This document shows, in pieces, positions 13,929 to 21,821 of a DNA stretch of 22,582 bases. The DNA is taken from contig DASPJX010000215.1 in assembly GCA_035628395.1 (NCBI GenBank), forward strand, positions 1-22,582, given 5' to 3'. The position numbers were made by a program, and so were the translations under genes. This DNA comes from UBA4615 sp035628395. GTDB taxonomy: Bacteria > Pseudomonadota > Gammaproteobacteria > Burkholderiales > Burkholderiaceae_E. The notes below the pieces were generated by a model. That model was not told where the DNA came from. It searched no databases and saw only the letters and a list, made by a program, of their open reading frames with translations. The number at the start of each line of letters is the position of its first letter. Positions within the stretch are counted from its first letter, which is position 1.

Positions 13929-13938
13929 GCCGGCGGCC
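13917..13938. terminator. Bulged hairpin at the convergent end of the operon
   Basis: A 22-nt dyad straddles the regulator's stop codon: outer stem GGCCG/CGGCC, one bulged G, inner stem CGGC/GCCG with a TGA loop. It fills most of the 19-bp gap to the convergent protease gene and could end transcripts in either direction, but there is no T-run, so efficiency is uncertain. Confidence 0.3.
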
Positions 13939-13947
13939 GGGCGCCGC

Positions 13948-16167
13948 TCAGAACGTGCCCGAGAAGCGGATCGCGGCGAGGGCGGCGGTGCCGGCCCCCG
14001 CGTCGTGGTCGGCCTGGCGGCGCAGGCCGAGCGTCAGCCCCACGGTGCGCTCGCGCCCCGCCGGCACGAGCCAGCTCGCCTCGCCGATCAGCTCGCGGCC
14101 CGACGGCGCCATCGCGACGCGGCGCGTCTCGTAGCGCATCGTGCCGTCGGCCTCGGCGCCGACCGGCGCGCGCATCGACAGCGTGCCGCCGCTCGCGCGC
14201 ATCGGCTGCGAGACCGACAGCACGAGCCGGTCGCCGCGGACCACCGCGTCGGCCTCGACGAGCGCGAGCGCGAACGCGCGGGTGCGCACGTCGGCCGCGC
14301 CGTCGAGCGCCGCAAAGCCGGTGCCGCGGGTGCCGCCGACGCCGAGCGTGCCGACGAGCGCGGTGCGCGGCGCGAGCGGCACCGCACCCGAGACCTCGAG
14401 CGCCTGCGTGAGCCCGCCCGCCAGCGCGAGCGCGCCGGAGGCGCGCGCACCGAGCAGCGCGTCGCTCTCGCGGGTCGCGCTCCACGTGGCGGCGAGGCGC
14501 GACGCGCCGATCGCGCGCGACACCTCGACCACGGTGGCCTGCGCGCGCGCCGGATCGACGAGGCCGGCGGTCGTCCCGGTCGGGCCGGAGGCGTTCAGCA
14601 GGCCCACCCGGACCTGGACGTCGGGGGTCGCGACGCCGCCGGCGAGCTGCACGCCGCCGCCGGCGAGCGCGAGGTACGGGCTCGCAAGCCCGGGCAGGCC
14701 GGCGAGCGGGGTGCCGGCCACCGTCATCGCCTGCAGGCCGAAGCCCCGCCCGGACAGCGCGCCGGTGGCGGCCGCGACGTCGATCGCGCCGACGGTGCCG
14801 GTCAGCGACGCGCCGTGCACCGCGGCCGCGACGGCGCGCGGCGCGCCGGGCATCGCCGCCGCGAACGGCAGCGGCGAGGCGAAGGGCGTCGCGTCGGCCG
14901 GCGCGACGCCCGGCAGCGGGGCGGCGGAGACCAGCGCGAGCCGCGCGCCGCCGGCGAGCGCGCCCTCGGCGAACGACAGCGGCTCGCCGGCGCGGCCGAA
15001 GACGCGCTCGAGCGACATCGGCGACGGCTGGCGCACGACCGCGGCGCCGAGGTCGACCTGGAAGTCGCGCGAGAAGTCGTCGAGCGCGGCCATCCGGAAC
15101 GCGCCCTGCGCGGCGGCGGCGGCCACCGCGACGGTCGCGCTCGAGGCGCGCAGCGTGCCGGCCGAGGCGCCGAAGCGCGTGCCGTCGGGGGCGCGCACCG
15201 CGAGCGCGCCGACCGGCTGCAGCGCGCGCCCGACGTCGACGCGGCCGCGGCCGTAGATCGCGTCCGGTCCGGGCGCCCCGAGGTCGGTCGCGGTCGCGAG
15301 CAGGATGCCCGCCAGCTCCTCGGCGCGCAGCCACGGCCAGGCCTGCTTGAGCAGCGCCGCGGCGCCCGAGACGATCGGCGCGGCCATCGAGGTGCCGCTC
15401 ATCGCGGCGTACCCGTCGCCGCGCGTCGAGACGAGGCCGGCGCCCGGGGCGACCAGGAACGCGTCGCGGGCGTCGCCCGCGCGGTTCGACCACGGGGCGA
15501 TCGTGCCGTCGGCCTCGATCGCCCCGACCGCGATGATCCGGCCCCGCGCCCAGTCGGCGCTCGCGTGGCGGGCCGGCCAGTCGGGGTGCGCCGCGCCGCG
15601 GTTGCCGGCGGCGACGACGAGCAGCACGCCCGCGCCGACCGCCTCGCGCAGCGCCGCGGTGCCGGTCGCCGCCGCCGAGCCGACGCTCAGGTTCGCGATC
15701 GGCACGCCGGCGCGCGCCGCGTGCCGCAGGCCGGCGTCGAGCTGCGCGGCGGTGCCGGTGCCGCTCGCGTCGAGGATCCGCACCGGCATCAGCCGCGCGT
15801 CGTACGCCACGCCGGCCAGGCCGCGGCCGTCGCGGGCGGCGCCGATCAGGCCCGCGACGTGGGTGCCGTGCCCGTTGCGGTCGGCGGTGTCGGCGCCGCC
15901 GCCGAGCGCGTCGAAGCCGCGCAGCAGCCGGCCGGCGAACTCGGGATGGGCGGCGTCGATGCCGGTGTCGAGCACCGCGATCGCGACGCCGGCGCCGGTC
16001 AGCCCGCGCGCGTGCGCGGCGCCCGCCCCGATCGCGGCCGAGGCCGTCCCGAGCGCGCGCTCGGCCGCGAGCGCGGACGCGTCCGCCGCGCGGGCGGCCG
16101 GCATCGCGCAGGCGAGCGCCAGGGCGAGGGCGGCGAGGCGCGGGGCGGCGGGACGGGGAGGGGTCAT
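13948..16167 (-). CDS. Secreted subtilisin-like serine protease (S8) with probable C-terminal beta-barrel (autotransporter-like)
   Basis: A 739-residue precursor from the ATG at 16167; an upstream ATG at 16245 is less likely because the signal peptide begins at MTPPRPAAPR. The signal peptide has a hydrophobic core (LAALALALACA) and an ARA|AD site near residue 27. The peptidase S8 domain covers about 55-330: D67 (VLDTGID), H100 (NGHGTHVAG), oxyanion N189 (AAGNRG) and S260 (GTSMAAP). Residues 400-739 are Gly/Ala-rich with alternating hydrophobic strands, and the protein ends in RFSGTF with a terminal Phe, the usual outer-membrane beta-barrel ending. This suggests anchoring or self-translocation (type V), but the passenger is short and has no obvious beta-helix. 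The gene is convergent with the operon and lies downstream of the J-domain gene on the same strand. Confidence 0.88.
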   Translation of the reverse strand: MTPPRPAAPRLAALALALACAMPAARAADASALAAERALGTASAAIGAGAAHARGLTGAGVAIAVLDTGIDAAHPEFAGRLLRGFDALGGGADTADRNGHGTHVAGLIGAARDGRGLAGVAYDARLMPVRILDASGTGTAAQLDAGLRHAARAGVPIANLSVGSAAATGTAALREAVGAGVLLVVAAGNRGAAHPDWPARHASADWARGRIIAVGAIEADGTIAPWSNRAGDARDAFLVAPGAGLVSTRGDGYAAMSGTSMAAPIVSGAAALLKQAWPWLRAEELAGILLATATDLGAPGPDAIYGRGRVDVGRALQPVGALAVRAPDGTRFGASAGTLRASSATVAVAAAAAQGAFRMAALDDFSRDFQVDLGAAVVRQPSPMSLERVFGRAGEPLSFAEGALAGGARLALVSAAPLPGVAPADATPFASPLPFAAAMPGAPRAVAAAVHGASLTGTVGAIDVAAATGALSGRGFGLQAMTVAGTPLAGLPGLASPYLALAGGGVQLAGGVATPDVQVRVGLLNASGPTGTTAGLVDPARAQATVVEVSRAIGASRLAATWSATRESDALLGARASGALALAGGLTQALEVSGAVPLAPRTALVGTLGVGGTRGTGFAALDGAADVRTRAFALALVEADAVVRGDRLVLSVSQPMRASGGTLSMRAPVGAEADGTMRYETRRVAMAPSGRELIGEASWLVPAGRERTVGLTLGLRRQADHDAGAGTAALAAIRFSGTF

Positions 16168-16228
16168 GGACGGGGCTCGACGGGCGACGGATCGTTGGGA
16201 CGCAGTCTGCGCAGCGCCGTCCCGCGCG

Positions 16229-16248
16229 CGAGTGCGAAACCGCACTCG
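16229..16248 (-). other. Perfect stem-loop in the leader of the S8 protease gene
   Basis: An 8-bp stem CGAGTGCG/CGCACTCG with a 4-nt loop lies 62 nt before the protease start and 80 nt after the stop of the J-domain gene. There is no T-run on either strand, so it is not a canonical terminator. It may be an operator dyad or an mRNA structure. Confidence 0.4.
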
Positions 16249-16327
16249 GCGCCCGCCGCCGATCGGCGCGGCGCGCGCCGATCGGAGCCCGCCGCGGCAT
16301 CCGTCACGCGACGGGCCGTCCGGGCCC

Positions 16328-17113
16328 TCAGGCGCGCGCCGCGAGGTAGACGCCGCGGCTGGCCAGCGGACGCGCGCTCAGCCACTGCACGCGCAGCCGC
16401 CAGCCCGGTCGCCCGCCCTCGCAGGCGACGACCCGGGCGACCGCGTCGAGCGTCGGCAGCAGCACCCGGACGACGCTCCCCGGCGCCACCGGCGCGCGCG
16501 CCGACAGCGCCGCGCCGCCCATCGACAGGTCGACCAGCCGCGCCGCGATGCCGGGCGCGCCGATCGCCGGCACCACCGTCGCCTCGTCGTCGCGGTCGCG
16601 GCGACGCGCGGCGCGGCGGCCGTGCGCATCGCGCTCGCCGGGCGGCGGCACCGGCACCGGCGCGAGCGGGGCGTCGCAGCGCGCGCAGCGGGCGTCGGCC
16701 CGCAGCGGCACCGGCAGCCCCGCCCGGCACAGCGGGCAGCGCCGCTCGGCGCGCCAGGCGTCGGGCCCGCCGCCGGCGACCGGCGCGGCGGACGCGGCCG
16801 GGCCCGGCGCGCCGGCGCGAACCGGTCCGGCCGGTCCGGCCGTCCGTCCGGGCGCGGGCGCCGCGGCCGGGCGCGACGGGGCCGCCCGCATCCGCGAGGG
16901 GTCGTAGGTCCGGTCGTACGCGCGGCGCCGCGCCGGATCGCCGAGCACCGCGTACGCCTCGTTGATCAGCGCGGCGGCCTCGTGCTCGCCGCCCAGGTCC
17001 GGGTGCATCCGCGCGCTGCCGAGCAGCGCGCGCCAGCTCGCGCGGATCACCTCGGGGGGCGCCTCGGGCTGGACGTGCAGGATCCGGTAGTAGTTTCGGC
17101 GGTTGGCGGGCAT
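16328..17113 (-). CDS. J-domain / zinc-ribbon / PilZ-like fusion protein
   Basis: A 261-residue cytoplasmic protein with three visible parts. Residues 7-69 are a J domain with the diagnostic H37-P38-D39 in helix II-III (YYRILHVQPEAPPEVI at the start, INEAYAVLGDPARRRAYD at the end), which in the family stimulates an Hsp70/DnaK ATPase. After a Pro/Ala-rich linker (72-120), C126-P-L-C129 and C143-A-R-C146 form a probable rubredoxin-type zinc ribbon. Residues about 166-260 look like a PilZ domain: an Arg-rich stretch (GRRAARRRDRD), then D195-L-S-x-G-G200, matching the RxxxR and D/NxSxxG c-di-GMP-binding motifs, then beta strands. The combination suggests a chaperone-linked c-di-GMP sensor, but this is inferred. 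The canonical DnaJ Gly/Phe and cysteine-rich regions are absent. The next upstream gene on this strand is the HAD phosphatase, 73 bp away. Confidence 0.82.
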   Translation of the reverse strand: MPANRRNYYRILHVQPEAPPEVIRASWRALLGSARMHPDLGGEHEAAALINEAYAVLGDPARRRAYDRTYDPSRMRAAPSRPAAAPAPGRTAGPAGPVRAGAPGPAASAAPVAGGGPDAWRAERRCPLCRAGLPVPLRADARCARCDAPLAPVPVPPPGERDAHGRRAARRRDRDDEATVVPAIGAPGIAARLVDLSMGGAALSARAPVAPGSVVRVLLPTLDAVARVVACEGGRPGWRLRVQWLSARPLASRGVYLAARA

Positions 17114-17186
17114 GGACGGTCCGGTCGAGGCCCGAGCTTGGCGGGCCGGGCCGTCGCCGGCGAGGACTTTTGTCCGCCCGATCGCG

Positions 17187-17633
17187 TCAGAAGTCGCCTT
17201 CGGCCACCTGCAGCACCCGGAAGCCGCGGCGGCGCCACATCGCGACCACCCGGTCGCGGTCGTCGAGCACGCAGAGCACCTGCGAGGGGTCCAGCCGCAG
17301 GTCGCGGTCGAGGATCTCCTCCTTGACGACGTCGTCGGCGCGGTGGTCGCGGTCGGCGCGCATGTGCAGCGGACCCTCGGGGAAGCCGTGGCGCTTCAGC
17401 CATTCGAGCGTCGCGCGGCGGTTCCGCTCGGGCCGCCCGGTCACGTAGATCACCCGCCGTCCGGGGGCGAGCAGCGCGCGCAGGATCTCCGCGATGTCCT
17501 CGTGGCACGCGTCGTCGCCGCAGCCCGCGAAGAAAGCGGACCAGTTCTTGCGGCCGGGACCCCGGACGTGGTGAAGTCGGTGGGCGGGATCCGACGCGGT
17601 CCCGTCGAGATCGCAGAGGACGTAGGGCTTCAT
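17187..17633 (-). CDS. HAD-superfamily phosphatase, polynucleotide-kinase-3'-phosphatase-like
   Basis: A 148-residue protein with all four HAD motifs: motif I D8-L-D10-GT, motif II T65 (VIYVTGRPE), motif III K104 (VVKEEIL) and motif IV D124-D125 (CVLDDRDRVV). The segment VTGRPERNRRATLEWLKRHGF followed by LHMRADRDHRADDVVKEEIL closely follows the phosphatase domain of T4-type polynucleotide kinase and its stand-alone bacterial relatives, which remove 3' phosphates or act on small phosphoesters. There is no kinase domain and no signal peptide. The start at 17633 is chosen because motif I must be near the N-terminus; no good Shine-Dalgarno is seen. The gene is divergent from the glutathione transferase gene with only 43 bp between start codons, so their promoters must overlap or lie within coding sequence. 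Confidence 0.85.
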   Translation of the reverse strand: MKPYVLCDLDGTASDPAHRLHHVRGPGRKNWSAFFAGCGDDACHEDIAEILRALLAPGRRVIYVTGRPERNRRATLEWLKRHGFPEGPLHMRADRDHRADDVVKEEILDRDLRLDPSQVLCVLDDRDRVVAMWRRRGFRVLQVAEGDF

Positions 17634-17676
17634 GTCGACGTCGGGGGGCAAGAAACGTGCGAGGAGAGACGCGCCG

Positions 17677-18300
17677 ATGATCGTGGTCCACCACCTGAAC
17701 GACTCCCGCTCGCAGCGCGTGCTGTGGCTGCTCGAGGAGCTCGGGCTGCCGTACGAGGTCCGCGCGTGGACGCGCGACGCGCGGACGCGGCTCGCCCCGC
17801 CCGGGCTCGCCGCGATCCATCCGCTCGGCAAGTCGCCGGTGATCGAGGACGACGGTCGCGTGGTCCACGAGTCGGGCGCGATCGTCGACTACCTGATCCG
17901 CCGGCACGGCGGGGGGCAGTTGCAGCCCGACCCGTCCACGCCGGAGTACGACGTCTACCAGCAGTGGCTGCACTACGCCGAGGGCTCGGCGATGCTGCCG
18001 CTGATGCTGAACCTGTACGTGTCGCGCCTCGGCGAGGCCGGCGCGCCGCTGCAGCCGCGGATCGAGAGCGAGATCGCCAACCATCTCGGCTACCTCGACC
18101 GATCGCTCGCCGGCCGCCCGTTCCTGATGGGCGACGCGTTCACCGGCGCCGACGTGCACGCGAGCTTCGTCGCCGAGATCGCCGGCGCGTACGGCAGGCG
18201 CGCCGCCCATCCGGAGCTCGACCGCTGGATCCGCGCGCTGCAGGCGCGCCCCGCCTACCGCGCCGCGCTCGAGCGCGGCGGCCCCTACCGATTCGCCTGA
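17677..18300 (+). CDS. Glutathione S-transferase family protein
   Basis: A 207-residue protein of normal GST length. The N-terminal thioredoxin-like domain (1-78) has HHLNDSRSQRVLWLLEELGLPYEV, with S10/S12 as the likely glutathione-activating serine, GKSPVIEDDG with the cis-proline at P54, and ESGAIVDYL, the glutathione-gamma-glutamyl contact. The C-terminal helical domain (about 90-205) includes GRPFLMGDAFTGADVHASF, the N-capping-box region of GSTs. It likely conjugates or reduces an electrophile with glutathione; the substrate is unknown. The start is the ATG at 17677 because the fold begins there and AGGAGA lies about 9 nt upstream; the open frame from 17632 would add 15 non-conserved residues. 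The VOC gene follows after 13 bp, probably co-transcribed. Confidence 0.9.
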   Translation: MIVVHHLNDSRSQRVLWLLEELGLPYEVRAWTRDARTRLAPPGLAAIHPLGKSPVIEDDGRVVHESGAIVDYLIRRHGGGQLQPDPSTPEYDVYQQWLHYAEGSAMLPLMLNLYVSRLGEAGAPLQPRIESEIANHLGYLDRSLAGRPFLMGDAFTGADVHASFVAEIAGAYGRRAAHPELDRWIRALQARPAYRAALERGGPYRFA

Positions 18301-18313
18301 GGAGACCGCCGCG

Positions 18314-18805
18314 ATGAGCGTGCTCGGACTGTTCCACGTCGCGATCCGCAGTGCCGACCTCGACGCGACCCGCGCGTTCTACGCGCAGGTGCTCGGCATG
18401 GTCGAGGCCGAGCGGCCGAAGCTGTCGTTCCCCGGGGCGTGGCTGCGCGCCCCGGTCGCCGGCGCGCCGGCCATCCTGCACGTGTACGCGGGCGAGGCCG
18501 CGTCCGGCTCCGAGGGCGCGGTGCCCTCGGGCGGCGCCGCGGTCGACCACGTGTCGATGTGCGTGTCGGGCTTCGAGGCGCTGCGCGCGAAGGTCCGCGA
18601 GCTCGGCCTCGACTGGCGCGAGCAGTGCCGCCCGGGGCGGCCGTACCAGCTGTTCGTCTTCGACCCGTCGGGCATCCTGCTCGAGCTGACCTGCGACGAG
18701 CAGGCCGAGACCGCGCCCGAGCCGACGCCCGGCAAGGAGTACCGGGCGGGCTGGCGCGACTGGTTCCGGCCCGAGGACTACCGGCGGTTCTCGAGCGGGC
18801 GCTGA
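18314..18805 (+). CDS. VOC-superfamily (glyoxalase/dioxygenase-fold) protein
   Basis: A 163-residue protein with two beta-alpha-beta-beta-beta modules. The first starts LGLFHVAIRSADLDATRAFYAQVLGM; the second has VDHVSMCVSGFEALRAKVRELGL and FVFDPSGILLELT. Candidate metal ligands in the family positions are H8, H56 or H79, and E124. The DPSGILLELTCDE ending is typical of glyoxalase/bleomycin-resistance/dioxygenase proteins; the exact reaction (isomerase, dioxygenase or thiol-transfer resistance) cannot be told. The roughly 30-residue C-terminal tail (KEYRAGWRDWFRPEDY) is not part of the core fold. GGAG lies 9 nt before the ATG, immediately after the GST stop, so the two genes form a likely detoxification pair. 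Confidence 0.87.
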   Translation: MSVLGLFHVAIRSADLDATRAFYAQVLGMVEAERPKLSFPGAWLRAPVAGAPAILHVYAGEAASGSEGAVPSGGAAVDHVSMCVSGFEALRAKVRELGLDWREQCRPGRPYQLFVFDPSGILLELTCDEQAETAPEPTPGKEYRAGWRDWFRPEDYRRFSSGR

Positions 18806-18946
18806 GGCCGCCGCGCGCCGGGCGACGTCTTCACGGAGCGCCCGGGCGGGCTCGCGGACGACGCCTTCGTCGATCCGCTCGACCCGCCTCGAGCCCCGGT
18901 CGAAAGCGGGGACGTCGCTCGCGGCCGCATGCTCCGGATCGGCGGC

Positions 18947-19804
18947 TCATCGGGTCCCGACGGCCACCAGCATCTCGCACGGCCCCGTGAAACGGCCGTC
19001 CCGTTCGAACTGCCGGAGCGCGGCGCCGATCTCGTCCCATACCGCCGGTCGCTCCTCCTCCGGAAGGCCGGACAGCATCTGGTGCAGCGCCCCGAACGAC
19101 TCCCGTTCGAAGCGGACGCACTCGTCGGCCGAGCCCAGCTCGAGCGGCGACGGAACCGCCTCGATCCGGACGTCCCTGAATCCGGCCTGCCGCAGCGCGC
19201 CGCCGAGGACCTCCGGGGTACCGAGACTGAACGGGCCCGGCTGGCCCGGAAGCGGCGGGCCGAGATTCGCCCGCTGCCGGATGATCGATACCGGCAGCGA
19301 GAAGAAGCGGTTGTTCTCGGGTGTCGAGTAGGTGACGGCCGCGATGCGCCCGCCCGGACGCAGCACCCGGTACATGCCCTCGAGCGCCCTCTGCCGGTCC
19401 GGGAAGTAGATCAGCCCGACCCGCGAGATGACCACGTCGAAGCTTTCGTCCGGCAGGTCGAGATCCTCTCCGTCCATCGCGGCCGTCTCCACGTTCGCCA
19501 GGCCCGCCTTCCGCGCCGCCCTGTCCGCGAAACCCAGGATCTCGGCGGAGATGTCCGTCGCGAGCACCCGCCCCGTCGGGCCGACGCGGCGCGCGGCCGA
19601 AAGCGTCTGCTCGCCCGCGCCCGCGGCGACGTCGAGGATCAGGCCACCCGGACCGACGTCCGCCATGTCGAGCATCGATTCGGTCGCGGGCCCCAGCCAG
19701 CGGCCGATCACCGGCCCCCACCGGTCCCAGGCCTCGGCGGCCGTATCCCATTGCGCGTGCGTGGTCGCCTTGTACTGGACGGGATCGAACGCTGGTGCGG
19801 ACAT
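18947..19804 (-). CDS. Class I SAM-dependent methyltransferase (Methyltransf_11 / UbiE-like)
   Basis: A 285-residue enzyme. The Rossmann-fold SAM-binding motifs are in order: motif I ILDVAAGAGEQT (56-67), motif II acidic loop LATDIS (81-86), AMDGEDLDLP (109-118), FDVVISRVGLIYF (122-134) and the post-motif LRPGGRIAAVTY (148-159). The N-terminal part (KATTHAQWDTAAEAWDRWGP) is common in Ubi/COQ-like and small-molecule methyltransferases; the methyl acceptor is not evident. The ATG at 19804 has a GGAG Shine-Dalgarno 8 nt upstream. The open frame continues upstream for over 2.6 kb but only as a shadow of neighbouring genes. A striking nested inverted repeat lies 43-91 nt before the start. The gene is convergent with the VOC gene; the 141-bp spacer between them shows nothing definite. 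Confidence 0.88.
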   Translation of the reverse strand: MSAPAFDPVQYKATTHAQWDTAAEAWDRWGPVIGRWLGPATESMLDMADVGPGGLILDVAAGAGEQTLSAARRVGPTGRVLATDISAEILGFADRAARKAGLANVETAAMDGEDLDLPDESFDVVISRVGLIYFPDRQRALEGMYRVLRPGGRIAAVTYSTPENNRFFSLPVSIIRQRANLGPPLPGQPGPFSLGTPEVLGGALRQAGFRDVRIEAVPSPLELGSADECVRFERESFGALHQMLSGLPEEERPAVWDEIGAALRQFERDGRFTGPCEMLVAVGTR

Positions 19805-19846
19805 GACGGGACTCCGTGGTTGTGGAGCGCGGTGGCTGGGCATTCG

Positions 19847-19895
19847 CTCGTCCACGATCGGGGGCCCGCGCTGCGGGCCCGACGGGGTGGACGAG
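19847..19895. repeat. 49-nt nested inverted repeat ahead of the methyltransferase gene
   Basis: Outer arms CTCGTCCAC (19847-19855) and GTGGACGAG (19887-19895) are exact reverse complements. Inside, after a symmetric 6 x 6 internal loop, is a second perfect stem GGGCCCGC/GCGGGCCC (19862-19880) with a 3-nt loop. No T-run flanks it. It lies in the 260-bp spacer between the ligase stop and the methyltransferase start; the rest of that spacer shows no gene. Confidence 0.75.
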
Positions 19896-20064
19896 GCCAG
19901 TATGCGCGCTCGCGTCGCGAAAGGCCGGCCGCCCGACCCCGTCCGCTCGAACCGGCCGAGCTTCGCAGCGGTCTGCGTGCCGGTCCGTCGCCCCGGTCGG
20001 TCGAGTCGCCGGGCCGGCGTCGCACGTGAGCGGGCGGCCGGCTCGACGGCGACCGCGTGCGGCC

Positions 20065-21681
20065 CTAGCGCCGCGCCGCGGACACCGGCGCGTCGAACCA
20101 GCCGCGCATCTCGCGCTTGAGCAGCTTGCCGTTGGCGTTGCGCGGCAGCGGCTCGTCGCGCAGGCGCACCGACTCGGGCACCTTGTAGTCGGCGAGCCGC
20201 TCGGCGCAGAAGCGGCGCATCGCCTCGGCGAGCGCGGCCGCGTCGGCGTGCGAGGCGCGCGCCCGCGGGTCCATGTGCACGAACGCGTGCACGCGCTCGC
20301 CGAGCACCGGACAGGGCACGCCGACGGCCGCGGCCTCGACGACGCCCGGGAACGCGACCAGCGTGTTCTCGACCTCGACCGACCAGATCTTGTAGCCGCC
20401 GCGGTTGATCATGTCCTTCTTGCGGTCGTAGATCCGGACGTAGCCGTCGGCGTCGATCGAGCCCAGGTCGCCCGAGCGCCAGCAGCCGCCGACGAAGCCG
20501 GCCGCGGTCGCCTCGGGGTTGTCCCAGTAGCCGCGCACGACCATCGGGCCGCCGATCAGCAGCTCGCCGGTCTCGCCGGTCGGCACCTCGCGGCCGTCGT
20601 CGTCGACGACCACGACGTCGGCGCAGGGCAGCGGCCGTCCGACGCTGTCGAGGTGCGCGGCCTGCTCGCCCATCGGCATCAGCGTCGCGGGCGAGCTCGT
20701 CTCGGTCGAGCCGTACGCGTTCATCGGCACGAGGCCCGGCAGCCGCTCGGCGAGCGCCTCGATCGTCGTGCGCGGCATCGCCGCGCCGCCGTAGGCCGCG
20801 ATCCGCCAGGACGACAGGTCGTGGCTGCCGAAGTCCGGCTGCAGCAGGCACAGCGCGTACATCGCCGGCACCAGGATCGCGTGCGTGATCCGCTCGCGCG
20901 CGGCCAGGGCGAGGTACTCGCCCGCCTTGAACTGAGGGATCACGACCAGCGTGCCGCCGGTGCGCCACATCGTCGCGATCACCGCGACCAGCCCGGTCAC
21001 GTGGCTCGCCGGCACCGCGAGCGCCGAGCGCTCGTCGGGGCCGAGCGCCATCGCGATCTCGTAGTGGATCGTCGAATGCACGATGCCGACGTGCGCGAGC
21101 ATCGCGCCCTTCGGTCGCCCGGTCGTGCCCGACGTGTACAGGATCGCGGCGGTGTCGGTCTCGGCCACCGCCGCGGCCTCGCGAAGCGGCGGCTGCGGTC
21201 CGGCGGCGAGCGCGGCCGCCTCGGACGCCGCGAGCCGCAGCGCGAGCGTCGGGGCGTCGGCCGCGTCGGGCAGCCGGTCCGCCAGGTCGTCGTCGAACAC
21301 GATCCCGCGCGCGCCGCACTGCGCGAGCACGTACGCGAGCCCGGGACCCTGCTCGCGGATCGACACCGGCACCGCGATCGCGCCGAGCCGCAGCAGCGCG
21401 AGCCACGCGATCGGGAACTCGGGGCGGTTCGACAGCAGCATCACGACCCGGTCGCCGACGGACACCCCGCGCGCCGCCAGCGCGGCGGCGAGCCGTCCGG
21501 CCGCGTCGTCGAGCGCGGCCCAGCTCCAGCGCCGACCCTCGTGCACCATCGCATCGCGGTCCGGGCCGCGCGCGAGCGAGCGCTCGAACATCGCGTGGAC
21601 CGACGTCGGACGGTCGGCGAAGCAGCGCACGACGCGATCGCCGAACAGGGTCTCGCGCCGCAGGGCGGGGCGCTCGGTCAT
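20065..21681 (-). CDS. AMP-dependent synthetase / acyl-CoA ligase
   Basis: A 538-residue class I adenylate-forming enzyme: a carboxylic acid plus ATP gives acyl-AMP, then acyl-CoA. The core motifs are visible: A3/P-loop LYTSGTTGRPKG (181-192), A5 AYGSTET (322-328), A7 RSGDLG (402-407), the hinge and A8 YDRKKDMINRGGYKIW (418-433), and the A10 catalytic lysine K519 in NANGK. There is no carrier-protein domain, so a free CoA ligase is more likely than a synthetase module; the acid (fatty, aromatic or alicyclic) cannot be told. The start is ATG 21681 because GAGGAG lies 7 nt upstream; an in-frame ATG at 21720 lacks a Shine-Dalgarno and would add 13 polar residues. It is divergent from the metallophosphoesterase gene across 140 bp. 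Confidence 0.92.
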   Translation of the reverse strand: MTERPALRRETLFGDRVVRCFADRPTSVHAMFERSLARGPDRDAMVHEGRRWSWAALDDAAGRLAAALAARGVSVGDRVVMLLSNRPEFPIAWLALLRLGAIAVPVSIREQGPGLAYVLAQCGARGIVFDDDLADRLPDAADAPTLALRLAASEAAALAAGPQPPLREAAAVAETDTAAILYTSGTTGRPKGAMLAHVGIVHSTIHYEIAMALGPDERSALAVPASHVTGLVAVIATMWRTGGTLVVIPQFKAGEYLALAARERITHAILVPAMYALCLLQPDFGSHDLSSWRIAAYGGAAMPRTTIEALAERLPGLVPMNAYGSTETSSPATLMPMGEQAAHLDSVGRPLPCADVVVVDDDGREVPTGETGELLIGGPMVVRGYWDNPEATAAGFVGGCWRSGDLGSIDADGYVRIYDRKKDMINRGGYKIWSVEVENTLVAFPGVVEAAAVGVPCPVLGERVHAFVHMDPRARASHADAAALAEAMRRFCAERLADYKVPESVRLRDEPLPRNANGKLLKREMRGWFDAPVSAARR

Positions 21682-21821
21682 CGGTGTCTCCTCGGTCTCG
21701 TTCTCGGTGCCGGCCGCCATGGTAAGCCAGCGCCGCGGCCCGGGACGCGCGCCGTACCGCTCGCGCCTTGAATGCCGGCCGATCGTCCCGACCTGCCGCT
21801 GATCGCCCCTCGCGAGCCCCC

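Noticed and set aside
14005..16965. A 986-codon plus-strand open frame opposite the S8 protease and J-domain genes
   Set aside because: Its composition is that of antisense high-GC DNA, and the minus-strand proteins have intact catalytic and domain motifs.
18806..18946. Possible terminator or small gene between the convergent VOC and methyltransferase genes
   Set aside because: There is only a short CGCCCGGGCG palindrome (18839-18848), with no T-run and no convincing coding signal.
21682..21720. Upstream ATG (21720) as the start of the acyl-CoA ligase
   Set aside because: It lacks a Shine-Dalgarno and adds a polar 13-residue extension, while GAGGAG is well placed for the ATG at 21681.
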